Shown here piece by piece: positions 1-12,167 of a stretch of DNA of 64,000 nt. A model generated the notes under the pieces. That model had not been told where the DNA came from. It was given only the letters and a program-made list of their open reading frames with translations, and searched no databases. The translations under genes and the position numbers were made by a program. The first letter of the stretch is position 1, and each line of letters starts with the position of its first letter. Source of the DNA: Cinnamomum chago (taxonomy: Eukaryota; Streptophyta; Magnoliopsida; Laurales; Lauraceae); NCBI GenBank assembly GCA_038049695.1, contig CP142456.1, positions 23,594,501 to 23,658,500 of the forward strand. Reading direction: 5' to 3'.

Positions 1-340
1 AGCTGACATTTAGCCAGGGAGTTGTGGTCAGCTTGACGGTCAGCGAGCGGCTAGCTGCCATACCCCATCTCGGCTAACCGCTGGCCAACCGTGCATTGTC
101 GGTTCCTTTTCCCGAGAGCTCCATTTCAGACTGGGTTTCAGTGGTCAGCCCTACGGTCAGCTCACGGCTAACCGCCAGGTCTCAGTTCGGCTAACCGTAA
201 GCTAACCGTAGTCATTTCGGTTCCTTTCCAAGAAGGCTGCGTTGGACCTGGATTTCCAGCGGTCAGCTGGCGGCTAGCCGCCAGACCTTAGTTCGGCTAG
301 CCGACACCTGACCGCGAGGTGACCGAATTCGACAGATTTC
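1..340. repeat. CGG-N4-CCG palindrome module in LTR A
   Basis: These are about three imperfect units of roughly 115 bp, each with pairs such as GCGGCTAGCCGC or CGGCTAACCG followed by a spacer containing CGGTTCC and CCCGAGAGCT. The same module is present as four units at 60632-61056. Confidence 0.75.
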
Positions 341-1665
341 CTGTTTTGAAGAGTTTTTGCGAGAATGAAAACCAGAACATGTTTAGTGGCCTTTAGCCTG
401 ATATTATGCACTCGAAACAGAGATGTCCTTGAACTTCGGGGGCACCAATTCTTTATTAATTCCAACATCTGGCCTTCGGCTGCACAACGATCAACCAAGG
501 GTCCTTGCATGAGCTTGATAGGCTTTGTATTCGTGCTTTGGTTTCGATATAATGAATATCATCGTGTATTCGTTTTGAAGTTTAAGTACAAGCTCGTTTT
601 GAAGATGTGTTTCAAGAAAAAGGGGATCACTTCCTAAGCATGTTATGCATATTAAATATGCCCTTGCTAGTCGTGTTCATCGTGTTTGATAAGTGATTTC
701 CCCATTTTTATCTCGACAAGTTTTGATAGTGTTTCGCGTGTTTTGTGCATTCGTGAATTAAGTAAACACCACTGAGCTTAGACTGCCCTTTCAGTTTGAT
801 CCACTGTCTAGGGGTCTTGAAACATGTGGACTGTCTGCAGACTGGTCGTGTATTTATTACACATCGTGCGTGTCCGGTTCCGCGGCCGGAAATCCCCGTA
901 TATGTGGGAATCGTGTCGTGCTTATATTATGTACATCGTGCTTGTCGTGCGTGCTTGCTCTTTTCATTATATAAATGATAGAGAAAGGATGGGCTCTTTG
1001 TGGTTGATAACTATTCATGATATATTATGTACTCATGCTAGTTTGCCTTAATACCTCAATCAATATAGTGTTTCAAATCAAGGATTTGTTTACATGTTTT
1101 TTCTAAAAACGTTATTGTTCGTGCTTATGCCTAAATTGATTTCCTGCCAAACCGTTGTGTTTGACCCTTGTTTGTTGGTGCTCAGGTGCAGGAGACGTTA
1201 CCTTTGAGGAGAAGCGTCAGGAGGAGGCTTGTGAGCTAACCCCTGTGAGAGAGTGGTAGCCCGACGATGTCATCTAGACGTCGGGCGGGTTCTCGAGTCT
1301 CGTCACCTTTTTGTCATGGGGTTTCTTTTGATTATTTTGAGAAGTGTATTGGCCTCTGTTGGCCTCTCATGGAATTGTAACAAAACTTAACTTACTTTTG
1401 ATTAGTCTCATAACTTGAATATTAATGGGAATGCCATGTTAGCTTCTTTCTTTGATACTATTCCTTGTGATTATATGTCATGGCACTTAAATATTTTATT
1501 GGTGCTCATCTTGTTGTGTTTTGCTACACGCTTCCGCATACTTAATCATGTGAGCCAGATTCCGCGTGTCTTTGGGAATCCTCACCGCGGGAACCTGTGG
1601 GAAAACAGTAGACGGTGCAACTCATCAACGTCGCGGGCCCGGGGTTTCGTTCCGGGGTCGCGACA
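1..1665 (+). mobile_element. LTR of Tekay-like family A, 3' part only
   Basis: This block closely matches the later two thirds of the LTR at 59441-62417 in the same orientation. It ends in the family terminus GGGGTCGCGACA at 1665, directly followed by D-element sequence. No tRNA-Met primer site follows, so it is a solo LTR or the 3' LTR of an element lying to the left. The left edge is outside the window, so no TSD can be checked. Short ORFs in it are chance. Confidence 0.85.
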
Positions 1666-1786
1666 GCCCCTCCGGTCTTTCGGGCGGAGCTGGGGCCTCT
1701 TCCTCCGTAAGAGATAAAGGTGCGGGGGCCCTCATCAGGAGAAAAGGGAGAGGTCGGAGGAGCCGACCAAGGAGACTCGGCCACGG

Positions 1787-2678
1787 GTGGCCGAGGCTGG
1801 GAAGGAGGGTGAGATGCCCCCTCCTGAAAAGAGGCCCCGCGTGGAGGGCGAGAAGGAGCATGCCCCTGGAACGGCCCCACAGCTCCAGCTTGTCAAGCCG
1901 CCCCCCTTCAGGCCCGACCTCGAGGTCAACCCTTGCCAGCCTCTGAATGTGGAAGACCGAATGGGGACCGCTGCTGGGACGATCTCGGTAGTTGCCAGGG
2001 CCTGCGCTCTCCCTAGGGATATGGAGAAGCATAATAAAGCAGGGCAGCTGAGCCTGATCTACTCAACGATGAAGGCGTCGATCGAGGTGACTTTTAGTTC
2101 TCTTTGTCTTTTTAAGCACTATACCTTAGTTGCTTGTTTTGACGCCCTTTTTCTTTACAGAACATGCAGAGGCTGCAAATAATTCTGGAGAGGACGGAGA
2201 AGACGGCTTCGAGGGTCATCGAGATGGATGCCAAGAAAAAGAGGATGGGAGAACCCGGGAAGCCAACGCGGGGGAGTTAAAGAAGGCGGAGGAGAAGATC
2301 GCCGAGCTCACAATAGAGCAACAAACGGCGGAGGCTGAAATCATTAAGTTGCGAGCTGAAAATAAGCATTTGAAGGGCGCGGCCGAAGCTAAGGCAAGGA
2401 AGGTGCATGAATTAGAGACCGAGCTCGCGAAGAAGGAGACCGACCTGGCTGGGAAGGAAGCAGAGCTCGAGACTTCTAAGAAGGAGCGGGCTAAGGCCGA
2501 TTCCACTCTGCAGGCCCAGGCTGCTAGAGCTTATAAAGAAGGAGTGGATTGGGCATCGGCAGAGTATGTGGCTCAGATTAAGGACTTGACCCCAGTTTTG
2601 TATGAGATGGGGTGCAGGGAAGAGCTTCGGGAATATGGGGTCCCTGAGGACGACCCTATATTTGCGAACCTTCCCTAA
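1787..2678 (+). pseudogene. Antisense ORF of Tat element (coiled-coil protein), frameshifted
   Basis: This ORF lies on the strand opposite to pol of element D. The first coding part (1787-2086, frame may open further upstream) is basic and proline-rich and ends at a GT donor. An intron is predicted at 2087-2160, ending TTCTTTACAG. The second part (2161-2678) opens with residues resembling NMQRLQIILERTEK, then loses frame near 2255, where one indel separates it from a long glutamate/lysine/alanine-rich coiled coil ending before 2678. Antisense ORFs between pol and the 3' LTR are known in Tat elements such as Grande; the function of their product is unknown. The intron and frameshift are my reading, not tested. 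Confidence 0.6.
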
Positions 2679-3251
2679 TTTCAATCCGTCATACCCAGTC
2701 CCGAATCAGAGCCCCGACTCCAATCCTCCTGAAGCCCTTTCTGAAGCCTTGGGCCCTACTCCGCTGAAGGCGCTCAGGCTCAACCTTCTTCCCTGGGTCC
2801 TCCGCTCGAGACCCTTGGCCCTGCTTCATCCGCCCCTCCTACTGATAAAGCCGCGGTGTCAGAGAAATAATATATCTATTTTTTTATTTTTAAGTGTACA
2901 GAATTGTGTAATCATTTTCTCCATTAATGAAAAAAGATTTTTACTTCTTCAGTCGTCCTTTCATCTTTTCAGGCAATAATACACGTGTGCCTAATCCTCT
3001 ATCCCTGAGAAAAATCATGTTGGCCACCTTCATTGAACGAAATTGAGGCCCCCTGTCCCTGACCCGCTCTTCAAATCTTTTAAGTGACTGAGATCGGTAA
3101 TCTTCTGGCTACAAGACCGGGACTTAACAACACGTTTCCGAAGGAACCGTTTCGCTAAAATGCCTCGTGGTCAGCTCGAACTTGTTCTCCCAGGGATCGA
3201 TCTTGCTGCTGGAAGCAAGTTAGCTTAATCGAGTTGGGGTTGTAGTGCCGA
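2679..3251. other. Non-coding remainder of element D
   Basis: This is the stretch between the antisense ORF stop and the solo LTR C. An open frame continues to 2979 on the plus strand but has no recognisable domain. The last five bases (3247-3251, GCCGA) are the left TSD of the solo LTR. Confidence 0.5.
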
Positions 3252-6200
3252 TGTCGCGACCCCGGACTGGGGCAGAAGGACTGATCCGGGATCGGGACAC
3301 TAATAAAGATGATGATGTGGTGAGTGAATGGTTAATGATGTACCACATCGATTTAATGCCATACATTTATTTAATTTCCCACAGGTGTCCGCGGTGAGGA
3401 TATCACAACCATATATGAACATTTCTATTAAGTGCGGAAGCGTGTAGCAAATCAAATATTCAATCCATCTCTAGTCGTAAAGATAATAACACAAGTATAG
3501 TACTGTATCAGAATGAGCAATGATCATTAGCATGTTACCCAAAAGTAAGTTAACGTTTATACAAAGATCATTTAATTACATTTCCCAAAAATAGAGGCCA
3601 ACAAGGCCAATATGAACAAAATACCAATCCCTAAAAGAATGGTTAAAAGTTTTCCCAAAATATTATCTCTCTCTAGCAATCCAATGTCTAAATGACATCA
3701 TCGGCACGCCACTCAATTAACTGCTGCGGTTCTCCGACCGCCTCCTCGTGTTCCTCCTCGGGATAACCAACAACGGGACCTGAGTACCAAAGAGTGGGTA
3801 AAACACGACGGTTTGACAAATGGGTAAAATACAATGACAATATGATAATAAATGAATTTACCTTCAGAAGCATTTAAACCTGTTTAAATAATAATTTCTA
3901 TAAACGAGATAAAACATTTATTCAAATACGAGTGTGCATTATAAAACATGTACAGGTAACCAAGGAAACGGGAAACAAGCAAGATGGCAATCACACGAAG
4001 CTAAGTCTTCTATCACTAAAGTGACAGAGCAATAACTAGGCACTGATCTCAGTCACTCGAGGTGAGGAGAAACAGTGGATCTTATAAATACATATACATA
4101 TACTATACATGACCACGGTAGCGAGCCAGGCATCGGGGACCACAGTAGCAATCTGCGGCATCGGGACAAGAACACGGTAGTAACCGGGTAGCGTGATCCA
4201 AACTGCAGCTGGCGGGACAAGAGGGGGATCTCCAAGTCGGTGGATTAGACCAACAGGGTTATCCAAGCTTAGTGGTGCCGACTAATAGATCAAATAACAA
4301 ATCGAGACATGTGCAAGTAATTCAAGTACAAATACATAAACGGACAGGACGGGGGTGCTCAAGGGCACACTGTCGTTTCATGTGGGGCTTTGCACTTCAA
4401 GACTAGTAACCATTGTAAGTGTACTTCAATGCTTTTGGGAAAACAAGGCATGTAGTGTAAATCTCAGGACCGATAAAGTACAATACACCATTGAAATTTC
4501 AGGTAAAGTATCGGGTTCAAGATTTATTTGAAGTGAATAGGGACCCCATATGTCGATCTAATAATAATTTGGTACTCTTTGAGTTTGGGGACATTCCGGG
4601 CTCCTTATACACTTTGAATTTTTCAAAACTTTGAATGACATCTTTGTGATATGGTTTCTTTCCCAAATGGCCTCATACGTTGCTTAGTAAATCTCCTTTG
4701 ATCGACAAAGCTCATCGCTCGAGCGAATCGGATGGCGGTTACCTAGTGGTTAGCCGCAGTTGGGTAATTTTGGAATGATTGTTTGGGTAATTTCAATTAC
4801 CTAGTGGTTAGATGACGGTTAGCCGCTGTTGGGTTAGGCAGTTAGCCGCTGGCTGACCGTGGTTGGCCTGACAGAAAGACAGGTTACTGGAAATGTAACT
4901 GAAATGGTTCGGTTGGCTGGCGATTAGCCGCCGATGGGTTCGGAGGTTAGCCGCTTGCTAACCGTGAGGCTGACCATGCCTTTAGGAGGAAAATGTTGCT
5001 CTCTGGAAAAGTAACCGAATGGGTCGGTTGGCTGGCGGTTAGCCGCCGATGGGTTAGGCGGTTAACTGCTTGCTAACCGTGAGGCTGACCTTGTTTTCAG
5101 GAGGAAAATGTTGCTCTCTGAAAAAGTAACTGCGACTGTTCGGCTAGCTGGCGGTTAGCCACCAATCACCAGACGGCTAGTCGACAGGTGACCGCTGGAT
5201 GACCGTCAGGTGCGGGGAAACACCCACTGTGTTCAGATTTGAGCCATTTTTCCTCCTCAAAACCATTCTCCTCACTTCCATTTAATCCCTACAATAAAAC
5301 TGAGCTAAGAGCTCCTCCAATACCTCTATCTACACTTCTCCACACTCCAATATATGTTCATTCCATCACCTCCTTCTTAACCACAACAACCACAAGAGGA
5401 AAGAGAAACCAAATCACAAACATTAATTTAAGACATATCCAAAAGACAACAAGTACCATAACTAATATGTTTCTAAAACATTAAATGATTTAGCAAGGTT
5501 CATTCAAAGCATTTATTTCAAAAATCAATGCAAGCCAATAAATATGAATGGAAATGACAAATCAACCACATTCCTCATGAAAACCATTGAAAGCTCATAA
5601 TATTAACTCATCCACTTGCCTTGGGTCTTCTAATCAAGGAAATCAAGCTACTAAACAAGGCTCTCTTAAGAATCCTACAAGCACAAACAAAACCCCCAAA
5701 ACAAACCCAAAAATGGGCCAAACAATGAATGAAGAAGATAAAACTCACAATAATGGAGATGAAGCTTCTCTAGGACTAGAAGAACACAAATCTAGAAATT
5801 GGAGGAGATTGCTTACTTGTAGGTTCTCCAAATGGGCAAGATGAGCTCAAAGGAAGTCTCAAAGTTGATAGGTTTCTCAACAAATGGTATCAAAAGATAG
5901 CCTTCAAAATAAGGAAGAGAATGATGACCTCCATTTTGATGTTGGTGAAAGATTAGTAGGAGATTGAGATGGAGAGAGCAAGAAGAAGTAGAAAAGCTGC
6001 CAAAGCAAACCCTAGGTTCTTTTTGTGCTGGAAAAAGGAAATGAGCAAGATGGGTTTTCCTTATATAAACAAATGGGAATGGGTCCCACTACTTAAGACA
6101 CTCTTTGGGCTGAAATCATGTCTTTCGGGATCTTGGATGAATTCGACGAAGAAGGAAGAAATGATCGCCGAAATATCTAGTTTCCAAAAAGTATATGTTT

Positions 6201-6560
6201 TATGGGTTTCGGGAATATCAAGTTTTGGGTACAGATTTAGTGCACAATGACTGTTCTGCCCTCAATGCTATGAAATCGGGTTTCGGGGTCTCGAACGGGC
6301 ACGGGATCAACATGAAAGTTGTAGGAGTTAACATTACAAATAAAACGGGATTAAAATGATGAATGCAAAAATCTTCGATAAATCCTCAAGCGCATGCAAG
6401 GTCATAAAGAAAGAACCCCTAAAGGGCTGCAATCAAAATTTCTGAAAACTACTTCAAAAGCTAATCCAAGCCCAACCTAACCAAAATCCACTAAACACGC
6501 TTAGAACTAAAACACAACTTAATTAACACTAATCGGGTTCACTCGGGTCGGGGTCTTACA
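3252..6560 (-). mobile_element. Solo LTR, family C (A/B mosaic)
   Basis: It is a 3309-bp LTR beginning TGTCGCGACC and ending GTCTTACA on the plus strand, flanked by perfect 5-bp TSDs GCCGA (3247-3251 and 6561-6565). No primer site or polypurine tract adjoins it, so it is a solo LTR left by unequal recombination. Its outer ends resemble LTR A (CGCGACCCCGG, CCCACAGG..CCGCGGTGAGGAT, GGTCGGGGTCT). The part around 3990-4400 resembles LTR B (28790-29250 and 57360-57800). ORFs within it are short and unrelated to known proteins. Confidence 0.85.
4725..5215. repeat. CGG-N4-CCG palindrome module in LTR C
   Basis: About four imperfect units contain GCGGTTAGCCGC-type palindromes and CTCTCTGGAAAAGTAACCG-like spacers. 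This is the same module type as in LTRs A and B. Confidence 0.7.
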
Positions 6561-6662
6561 GCCGATCTCGATAACTCGGGGAGTTCGGCTGATCCTAAAA
6601 GCAGACCGAGTTCCGCATTAATGACTGAACAGCTGATTCCGTACTTGACTCAAGCGAGGCCA

Positions 6663-7150
6663 GGGAGTTGGTTCAACGACCAAACTCGAGGAGGCTGGTC
6701 CTGTGACCGGAGCCTTGGGAGTTGGTTCAACGACGGAACTCAAGGAGGCTGGTCCTGTGACCGGAGCCTTGGGAGTTGGTTCAACGACTGAACTCAAGGA
6801 GGTTGGTTCTATGACCGGAGCCTTGGGAGTTAGTTCAACGACCGAACTCGAGAAGGCTGGTCCTCTGACCAGAGCCTTCTGAGTTGGTTCAACGACCGAA
6901 CTCTAGGAGGCTGGTCCTGTGACCGGAGCCTTGGGAGTTGGTTCAACGACCGAATTCGAGGAGGCAGGTCCTATGACCGGAGCCTTGGGAGTTGGTTTAA
7001 CGACCGAACTCGAGGAGGCTGGTCCTGTGACCAGAGCCTTGGGAGTTGATTCAACGACTGACCTCGAAGAGGCTAGTCCTGTGATCAGAGCCTTGGGAGT
7101 TGGTTCAATGACCGAACTCGAGGAGGTTGGTCCTGTGACCGGAGCCTTAA
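6663..7150. repeat. 54-bp tandem repeat array, nine copies
   Basis: The word GGGAGTTGGTTCAACGAC (with variants) recurs at 6663, 6717, 6771, 6825, 6879, 6933, 6987, 7041 and 7095, exactly 54 bp apart. Because 54 is a multiple of three, an 18-residue peptide repeat can be read on the plus strand over 6919-7206. The array lies in the 3' non-coding part of element D, just past the end of integrase. I see no start signal or domain that would make it a gene. Confidence 0.9.
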
Positions 7151-7224
7151 TTCATACCTTGAAAGAGACAAGGCACACGTCTTCCATAAGATCCTTCTTT
7201 TTTTGACTTATCATTTTAGTACAT

Positions 7225-8458
7225 TTAGAAGTAGTATTTCTTGAGGTGCACGGCATTCCACGGGCGTGGCAATTCTTTACCATCCATGCTCTCAAGTCTA
7301 TAAGCTGATTTCCCGGATGCCGAGACCACATTAAAAGGTCCAAGCCAGTTTGGTGCGAGCTTGCCTTCGTTAGGATTCTTGTTCGCTGGAAGCGCTTTCT
7401 TTAAGACTAGTTCTCCAATCGAGAACTTTTTTTCTTTGACCCTTTGATTGTATCCTCTAGATAAATGTTGTTGGTAGGAAGCCAAGCGGGCAAATGCTGC
7501 TTCCGTCCGCTCCTCGGCCAAGTCGAGTTCTTTGGCCAGATTCACTTCATCTTGCCCCTTGTCGAAGAGATCCGATCTCAAGGTCGGAAGGCCGACCTCG
7601 AGAGGGATTACAACTTCCATCCCGTAGGCTAGGGAGAAAGGAGTTGCTGAAGTGGATCGTCTCGGGGTAGTCCTGTACGCCCAAAGGACACTTGGCAGTT
7701 CCTCTACCCATTTGCCTTTAGTTCCGTCGAGTCTCTTCTTGAGTCCGTCTAGTACCACTTTATTCAAGATCTCCGCTTGTCCGTTGCTCTGTGGATAAGC
7801 CGCGGTTGCATAGAGGTTCCTATACCGAGCTCTTGGCAGAAGTTTTTAAAGAAGTTGGAGTCGAACTGGGTCCCGTTGTTTGAGACCAGAGCTCGGGGGA
7901 CCCCAAATCTTGTGACAATGTTCTTCCATACAAAATTCTTTGTATCCCGCTCGGTGATGGAGGATAAAGCTTCTGCCTCTATCCATTTGGTGAAATAGTT
8001 AGTGGCCACTATCAACCACCTCTTGTTTCCTGGAGTCCGGTGAATAGGTCCCACGATGTCTAGCCCCCACTGAGCGAAGGGCCATGGGCTGGAGAGAGGA
8101 CTCAGGTCTTGCGCCGGTTAGTGCAGAGAGTGTGAGAACTTCTGACACTTTTCACATTTCCTGGTGTAGAGTTGGGATCCTTCTGCATGTAGGGCCACCA
8201 GTAGCCCTGACTGATGGCTCTATATGCCAGTGATCTCTCTCCGATGTGGCTTCCGTAGATTCCTTCGTGAATTTAAAAAAGGAAGTCATCAACCTTGCTT
8301 GGGTGGACACATTGAAGATATGGTCCTGTGAAGGACTTTCTATAGAGCTTCCCACTTGGGGATAGCAAAAAATGAGCTGCTTTCACTCTGACCTTGTGGG
8401 TTTCGTTCTTGTCTTCGGGGAGTTTATCTTCTTTTAGGAATGCTATGATCGGATTCAT
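7225..8458 (-). pseudogene. Tat element integrase, inactivated
   Basis: Read on the minus strand, the order is the zinc-binding N-terminal region (8055-8458, broken by stops and frame changes), the catalytic core (7764-8054, then from 7767), and a C-terminal end LKKYYF with the stop at 7225. The first catalytic aspartate sits in LDIVGPI. The second, normally in VSDNGTQF, reads VSNNGTQF, an Asp-to-Asn change. The glutamate is in the segment just before the ORF starting at 7767 (QAEILNK). The product would splice retroelement cDNA into the genome. The frame breaks plus the lost aspartate make it non-functional. It continues upstream into the RNase H segment. Confidence 0.85.
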
Positions 8459-9311
8459 CTAGCTTGGACTGAGATCGACGCACAGGATTTGCCGAGGTGG
8501 AAGAAGCTTTGTACTTGGTTTTTTCAATGTCTTCACGTCAACTGTTCTTTTTTTTTCGGCTTCTACGATAGAGGCCAAGTTGGCGAGGGCATCTGCATGG
8601 CAGTTGGACTCTCTGCCGATCTGATTGACTTCTATTTTCTCAAACTGGGAGAGGAGTTGCTTTGTGTGGGCTAAGTAGGCTGCCATCCTTTCGTTACGGG
8701 CTTGATAGTCTCCGCTTAGCTGGTTCGTCACCAACTGGGAGTCGCTAAAGACTACTAGCTGACGTGCCCTCAGGATTTTTACGCCATCGAGACCCGCAAT
8801 CAGTGCCTCGTACTTCGCTTCATTATTGGAGGCTTTGAAATCAAGGGTTAGGGCTTGCTCGATGACGAGGCCCACTGGAGATTGGAGGACTATGCCAGTG
8901 CCAGCCCTTCTGGATGTCGAGGATCCCTCAATGAAGACCTTCGAGGCTGACTCAAGGAATTGTCTCCAAGATAGGTCTTCTTCGGTCTCGGCTGCCTCAT
9001 TACCCTTATCGCCCCCCAGTTCGGTATCGAGCAAGGTCGGTGCAAAACAAGGAGAGGTGAACTCGACAATGAAGTCTGTCAGAATTTGTGCTTTGATCGC
9101 CGTCCTGGGTTTATATTGGATAACAAATTGCCCCAGTTCGACGGCCCAATTGGAGATTCTTCCGGAAAAGTCCGCTTTTCGAAAAGGGACTTGAGCAGGT
9201 GCTCTGTGACAACCACCACTGTGTACGTATGGAAGTAGTGAGAGAGTTTGCAAGAGGCACTTACGAGTGCCAGCGCAAGTTTCTTGAGTGGAAGGTACCT
9301 GGTCTCGGCGT
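8459..9311 (-). pseudogene. Tat element RT end, RNase H and second RNase H
   Basis: From the 9311 side, the minus strand reads the end of the reverse-transcriptase/RNase H connection (ETRYLPLKKLALALVSAS), a region with ITDFIVEF-like sequence, then a second RNase H-like domain with SNNEAKYEALIAGL, VFSDSQLV and CHADALANLAS. The usual first aspartate (VDGSS) is a glutamate here (IEGSS). The dual RNase H arrangement is what places this element in the Tat lineage. The frame shifts between the two overlapping ORFs near 9079-9200. The upstream part of the same frame is at 12095-12167, beyond an inserted solo LTR. Confidence 0.85.
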
Positions 9312-12094
9312 TGTCGCGACCCCGGAACTGATCCCGGGCCCGCGGCGTTGTTGTTGTTGTTGTTGTGTACATTTGCATTGGAGATATACTTTCCCACAGG
9401 TTCCCGCGGTGAGGATTCCCAAAGACACGCGGAATCTGACTCACACGACCAAGTATGCGGAAGCGTGTAGCAAAACACATCATGATAAGCACCAATAAAT
9501 CTTTAAGTGCTATAACAATTAATAACAAGACATAGTATCAAAGAAAGAAGCTAACATGGCATTCCCAACATAATTCAAGTTACGAGACTAACTCAAAGTA
9601 AGTTAAGTTTTAGTTACATCCCATAAGAGGCCAGCAGAGGCCAATACACTTCTCAAAATAATAAAGGAAATCCCAAGACAAAATGACGAAACTCCAGAAA
9701 CCCGCCCGACGTCTAAATGACATCGTCGGGCTGCCACTCTCTCACTGGTGGCGGCTCAAGAGCCTCCTCCTGACGCTCCTCCTCAAAGGCAACATCTCCT
9801 GCACCTGGGCACCAACAAACAAGGATCAAACACAACGGTTTGGCAGGTAATCAATTTAGGTGCAAGCATGAAACAATAAACGTTTTAGAAAACATGTAAG
9901 TAAATCCTTAATTTGAAATACTACAATAGCTGAGGTACAACTTTGAACATACATAATAAAGTTGGGATACTAAAACAAACTAGCATGAGTACATATAATA
10001 TCATGAATAGTTACAATCCACAAAGAGCCCATCCTTTCTCTATCATTTATATAATGAAAAGAGCAAGCACGCACGACAAGCACGATATATATAATATAAT
10101 CACGACACGATTTCTCACAAATATGGGAATTTCCGGCCGCGGAACCGGACACCCACGATGTGTAATAAATACACGACCAGTCTGCAGACAGTCCACATGT
10201 TTAAGGACCCCCAGACAATGGATCAAACTGAAAGGGCAGTCCAAGCTCAGTGGTGTTCACTTAACTCATGAATGCACAAAACACGTGAAACACGGTCAAA
10301 CACGTCGAGATAGAAAAGGGGGAAATCACTTATCAAAACACGACGAACACGACTAGCAAAAGGCATAATTAATATGCGTAACACGCTTAGGAAGTGATCC
10401 CCTTTTCACTTGAAATATATCTTCAAAACAAGCTTATACTTGAAATCCAAAACGAGTACATGTTGGTACTTATCGTACCAAAACGGAAATTCACATACGA
10501 AATCTGACAAACATGTGTTAAGGCTACTAATTGACCTTTGTGTAATTGGGACCCCAAATGTCGGAATATACAAGAATTGGTGTCCCCGAAGTTGGGTTGC
10601 ATTTCGAAGTTCCATTTACACAATGTCAAGTCAAAACCCTTAACATAGTCTAGTTTTTCAACCTTCAAGAAAATACAGAAATGAAATAATTCTTCTTCCT
10701 GAATCTGGCAGGTTCGCTCGAGCGGACTTTATAAGGTGATGACACTTCGCTCGAGCAAGACAGTTCGCTCGAGCGGATATAAGGTGCGCTCGAACGGACA
10801 GCTCTCTGTCTGTGCTCGGACCAAACAGAGGCTTGGTCGCTCGAGCGGACCCAAGGGTCGCTCCAGCGGACAAGCTTCTGCCTGTGCTCGCTGAGTGAAG
10901 AAAATGTCTTTCTCTTGCACATCTTCCACTACATCTTTCTCCTCCTTCTCATCCATAAATCACATACAATCCCTTGAGCCTTCATGCTCACCAAGGGTTC
11001 ATTTCCACCATTTCACACATCCAAATCCAATAAAAACATAATCATGAAGCTTGTAAACAAGTTTAATGCACAGTTTCTAAAACACAATGGAATCAAAATA
11101 CACATGCACATTGAACCTATAAAGATTACTTGCCTTGCCCAATGCTAACAATCCTCTCAAGCACTTCACTCAAGCTATTCCAACACTACAAGGAAACCCA
11201 AGAGAAAAAACCACTCAAACCTCAATCAAAAATGGAAACAAAGAACCCATTTTAACAAAAGGGTTTGTACACATGAAAAACATGATCTTTAAGAACTAAA
11301 AAGACTTCATGAATAACATGGATTGAAACTCTTAGCTAGAAATGGTCAAACAAGAGGGAAGGAAGGAAATGAAGAGCTTATCCCACAAGAAGTTCCAAGA
11401 AGTTTATACCAATAGAAAGCTTGCAAGGAGATGAAGAAGATGATATCCTTAGAATTTTCTTTGGAGTCTTCTAGCTAGATCATGCAAGAGAAATGAAGTG
11501 AAAGGGAAAAAGGGGTTTTCCAGCCCTAGGTCAAAGAAATTGTAGAGATTGGGGAAATGAGTGAAGAAGATGAGAATTGGGGGTTTAAGTGATGATAATG
11601 GGCCCCCAAATGACTTGAACCTTGAAGTGACCAAAACACGATCTTGTGGGCCTCGGATGACTTCGACGAAGAAGGATAAAACGATCATCGAAATATCTAG
11701 TTTCCAAAAATTATATTTTTGACATGGTTTTGAGATCTCGAAAATTGTGTCCAGATTTGTCCATAAAAGACAATTTTACCCTCTTTGGGCCAAAACTTGG
11801 GTTTTTGGGCTTCAAACATGAATGTGCTTAAGACGAAAGTTGTAACACATAGAAAAATCAATCAATTGAAATCAAAATCACAATCACACGGAAACCGATA
11901 CGATCTTCCCAAGCTTACACGGGCACTCAGGCCTTCCTGAGTGTGTCTGACTAGTACTAAACATTCTCAAAATTTCCAAAGCTATGTCCAAGACTAAAAC
12001 TAATTACTTCTAACCCAACGACAAGTAAACCCATTTAGGACTAAACACATACTAATCGCACACTAATCGGATTGGTCTGGGTCGGGGTCTAACA
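9312..12094 (-). mobile_element. Solo LTR, Tekay-like family A
   Basis: It is a 2783-bp LTR, TGTCGCGACC at the left and GGGGTCTAACA at the right, with perfect TSDs GGCGT at 9307-9311 and 12095-12099. It sits inside the pol of element D; removing it plus one TSD rejoins the motif DAETRYLP. It resembles the other A LTRs along most of its length but carries a different palindrome module (10690-10890). A GTT microsatellite lies near 9345-9366. Confidence 0.9.
10690..10890. repeat. CGCTCGAGCG palindrome module
   Basis: The words GCTCGAGCGGAC, GCTCGAGCAAGAC and close variants recur about six times, in a place equivalent to the CGG-N4-CCG module of other A copies. The flanking sequence (CCCTTGAGCC..CACCAAGGG on one side) is shared with those copies. 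Confidence 0.75.
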
Positions 12095-12167
12095 GGCGTC
12101 GAGCAAGATTTTGCTCGTGTAGTAAATGGGCCGCTATTGTTTGTCGCCCTCTTTGACTATTACCGAG
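12095..12167 (-). pseudogene. Sliver of Tat element RT between two insertions
   Basis: The minus strand reads SVIVKEGDKQ, a stop, then RPIYYTSKILLDA, the segment of RT/RNase H lying between the part at 17554 and the part at 9311. The amber stop replaces what is probably a glutamine. The first five bases are the TSD of the solo LTR on the left (GGCGT) and the last five are the TSD of element E (CCGAG). Confidence 0.8.

Noticed and set aside
274-637. ORFs on both strands at the LTR left end
   Set aside because: They lie wholly within LTR A and recur only because the LTR recurs; no domain.
6663-7150. Regular repeats that might be read as a CRISPR array
   Set aside because: Units are contiguous 54-bp tandem copies without unique spacers, in a plant retrotransposon.
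9288-9498. Cysteine/leucine-rich ORFs across a GTT repeat
   Set aside because: Produced by the microsatellite at about 9345-9366 inside LTR A.
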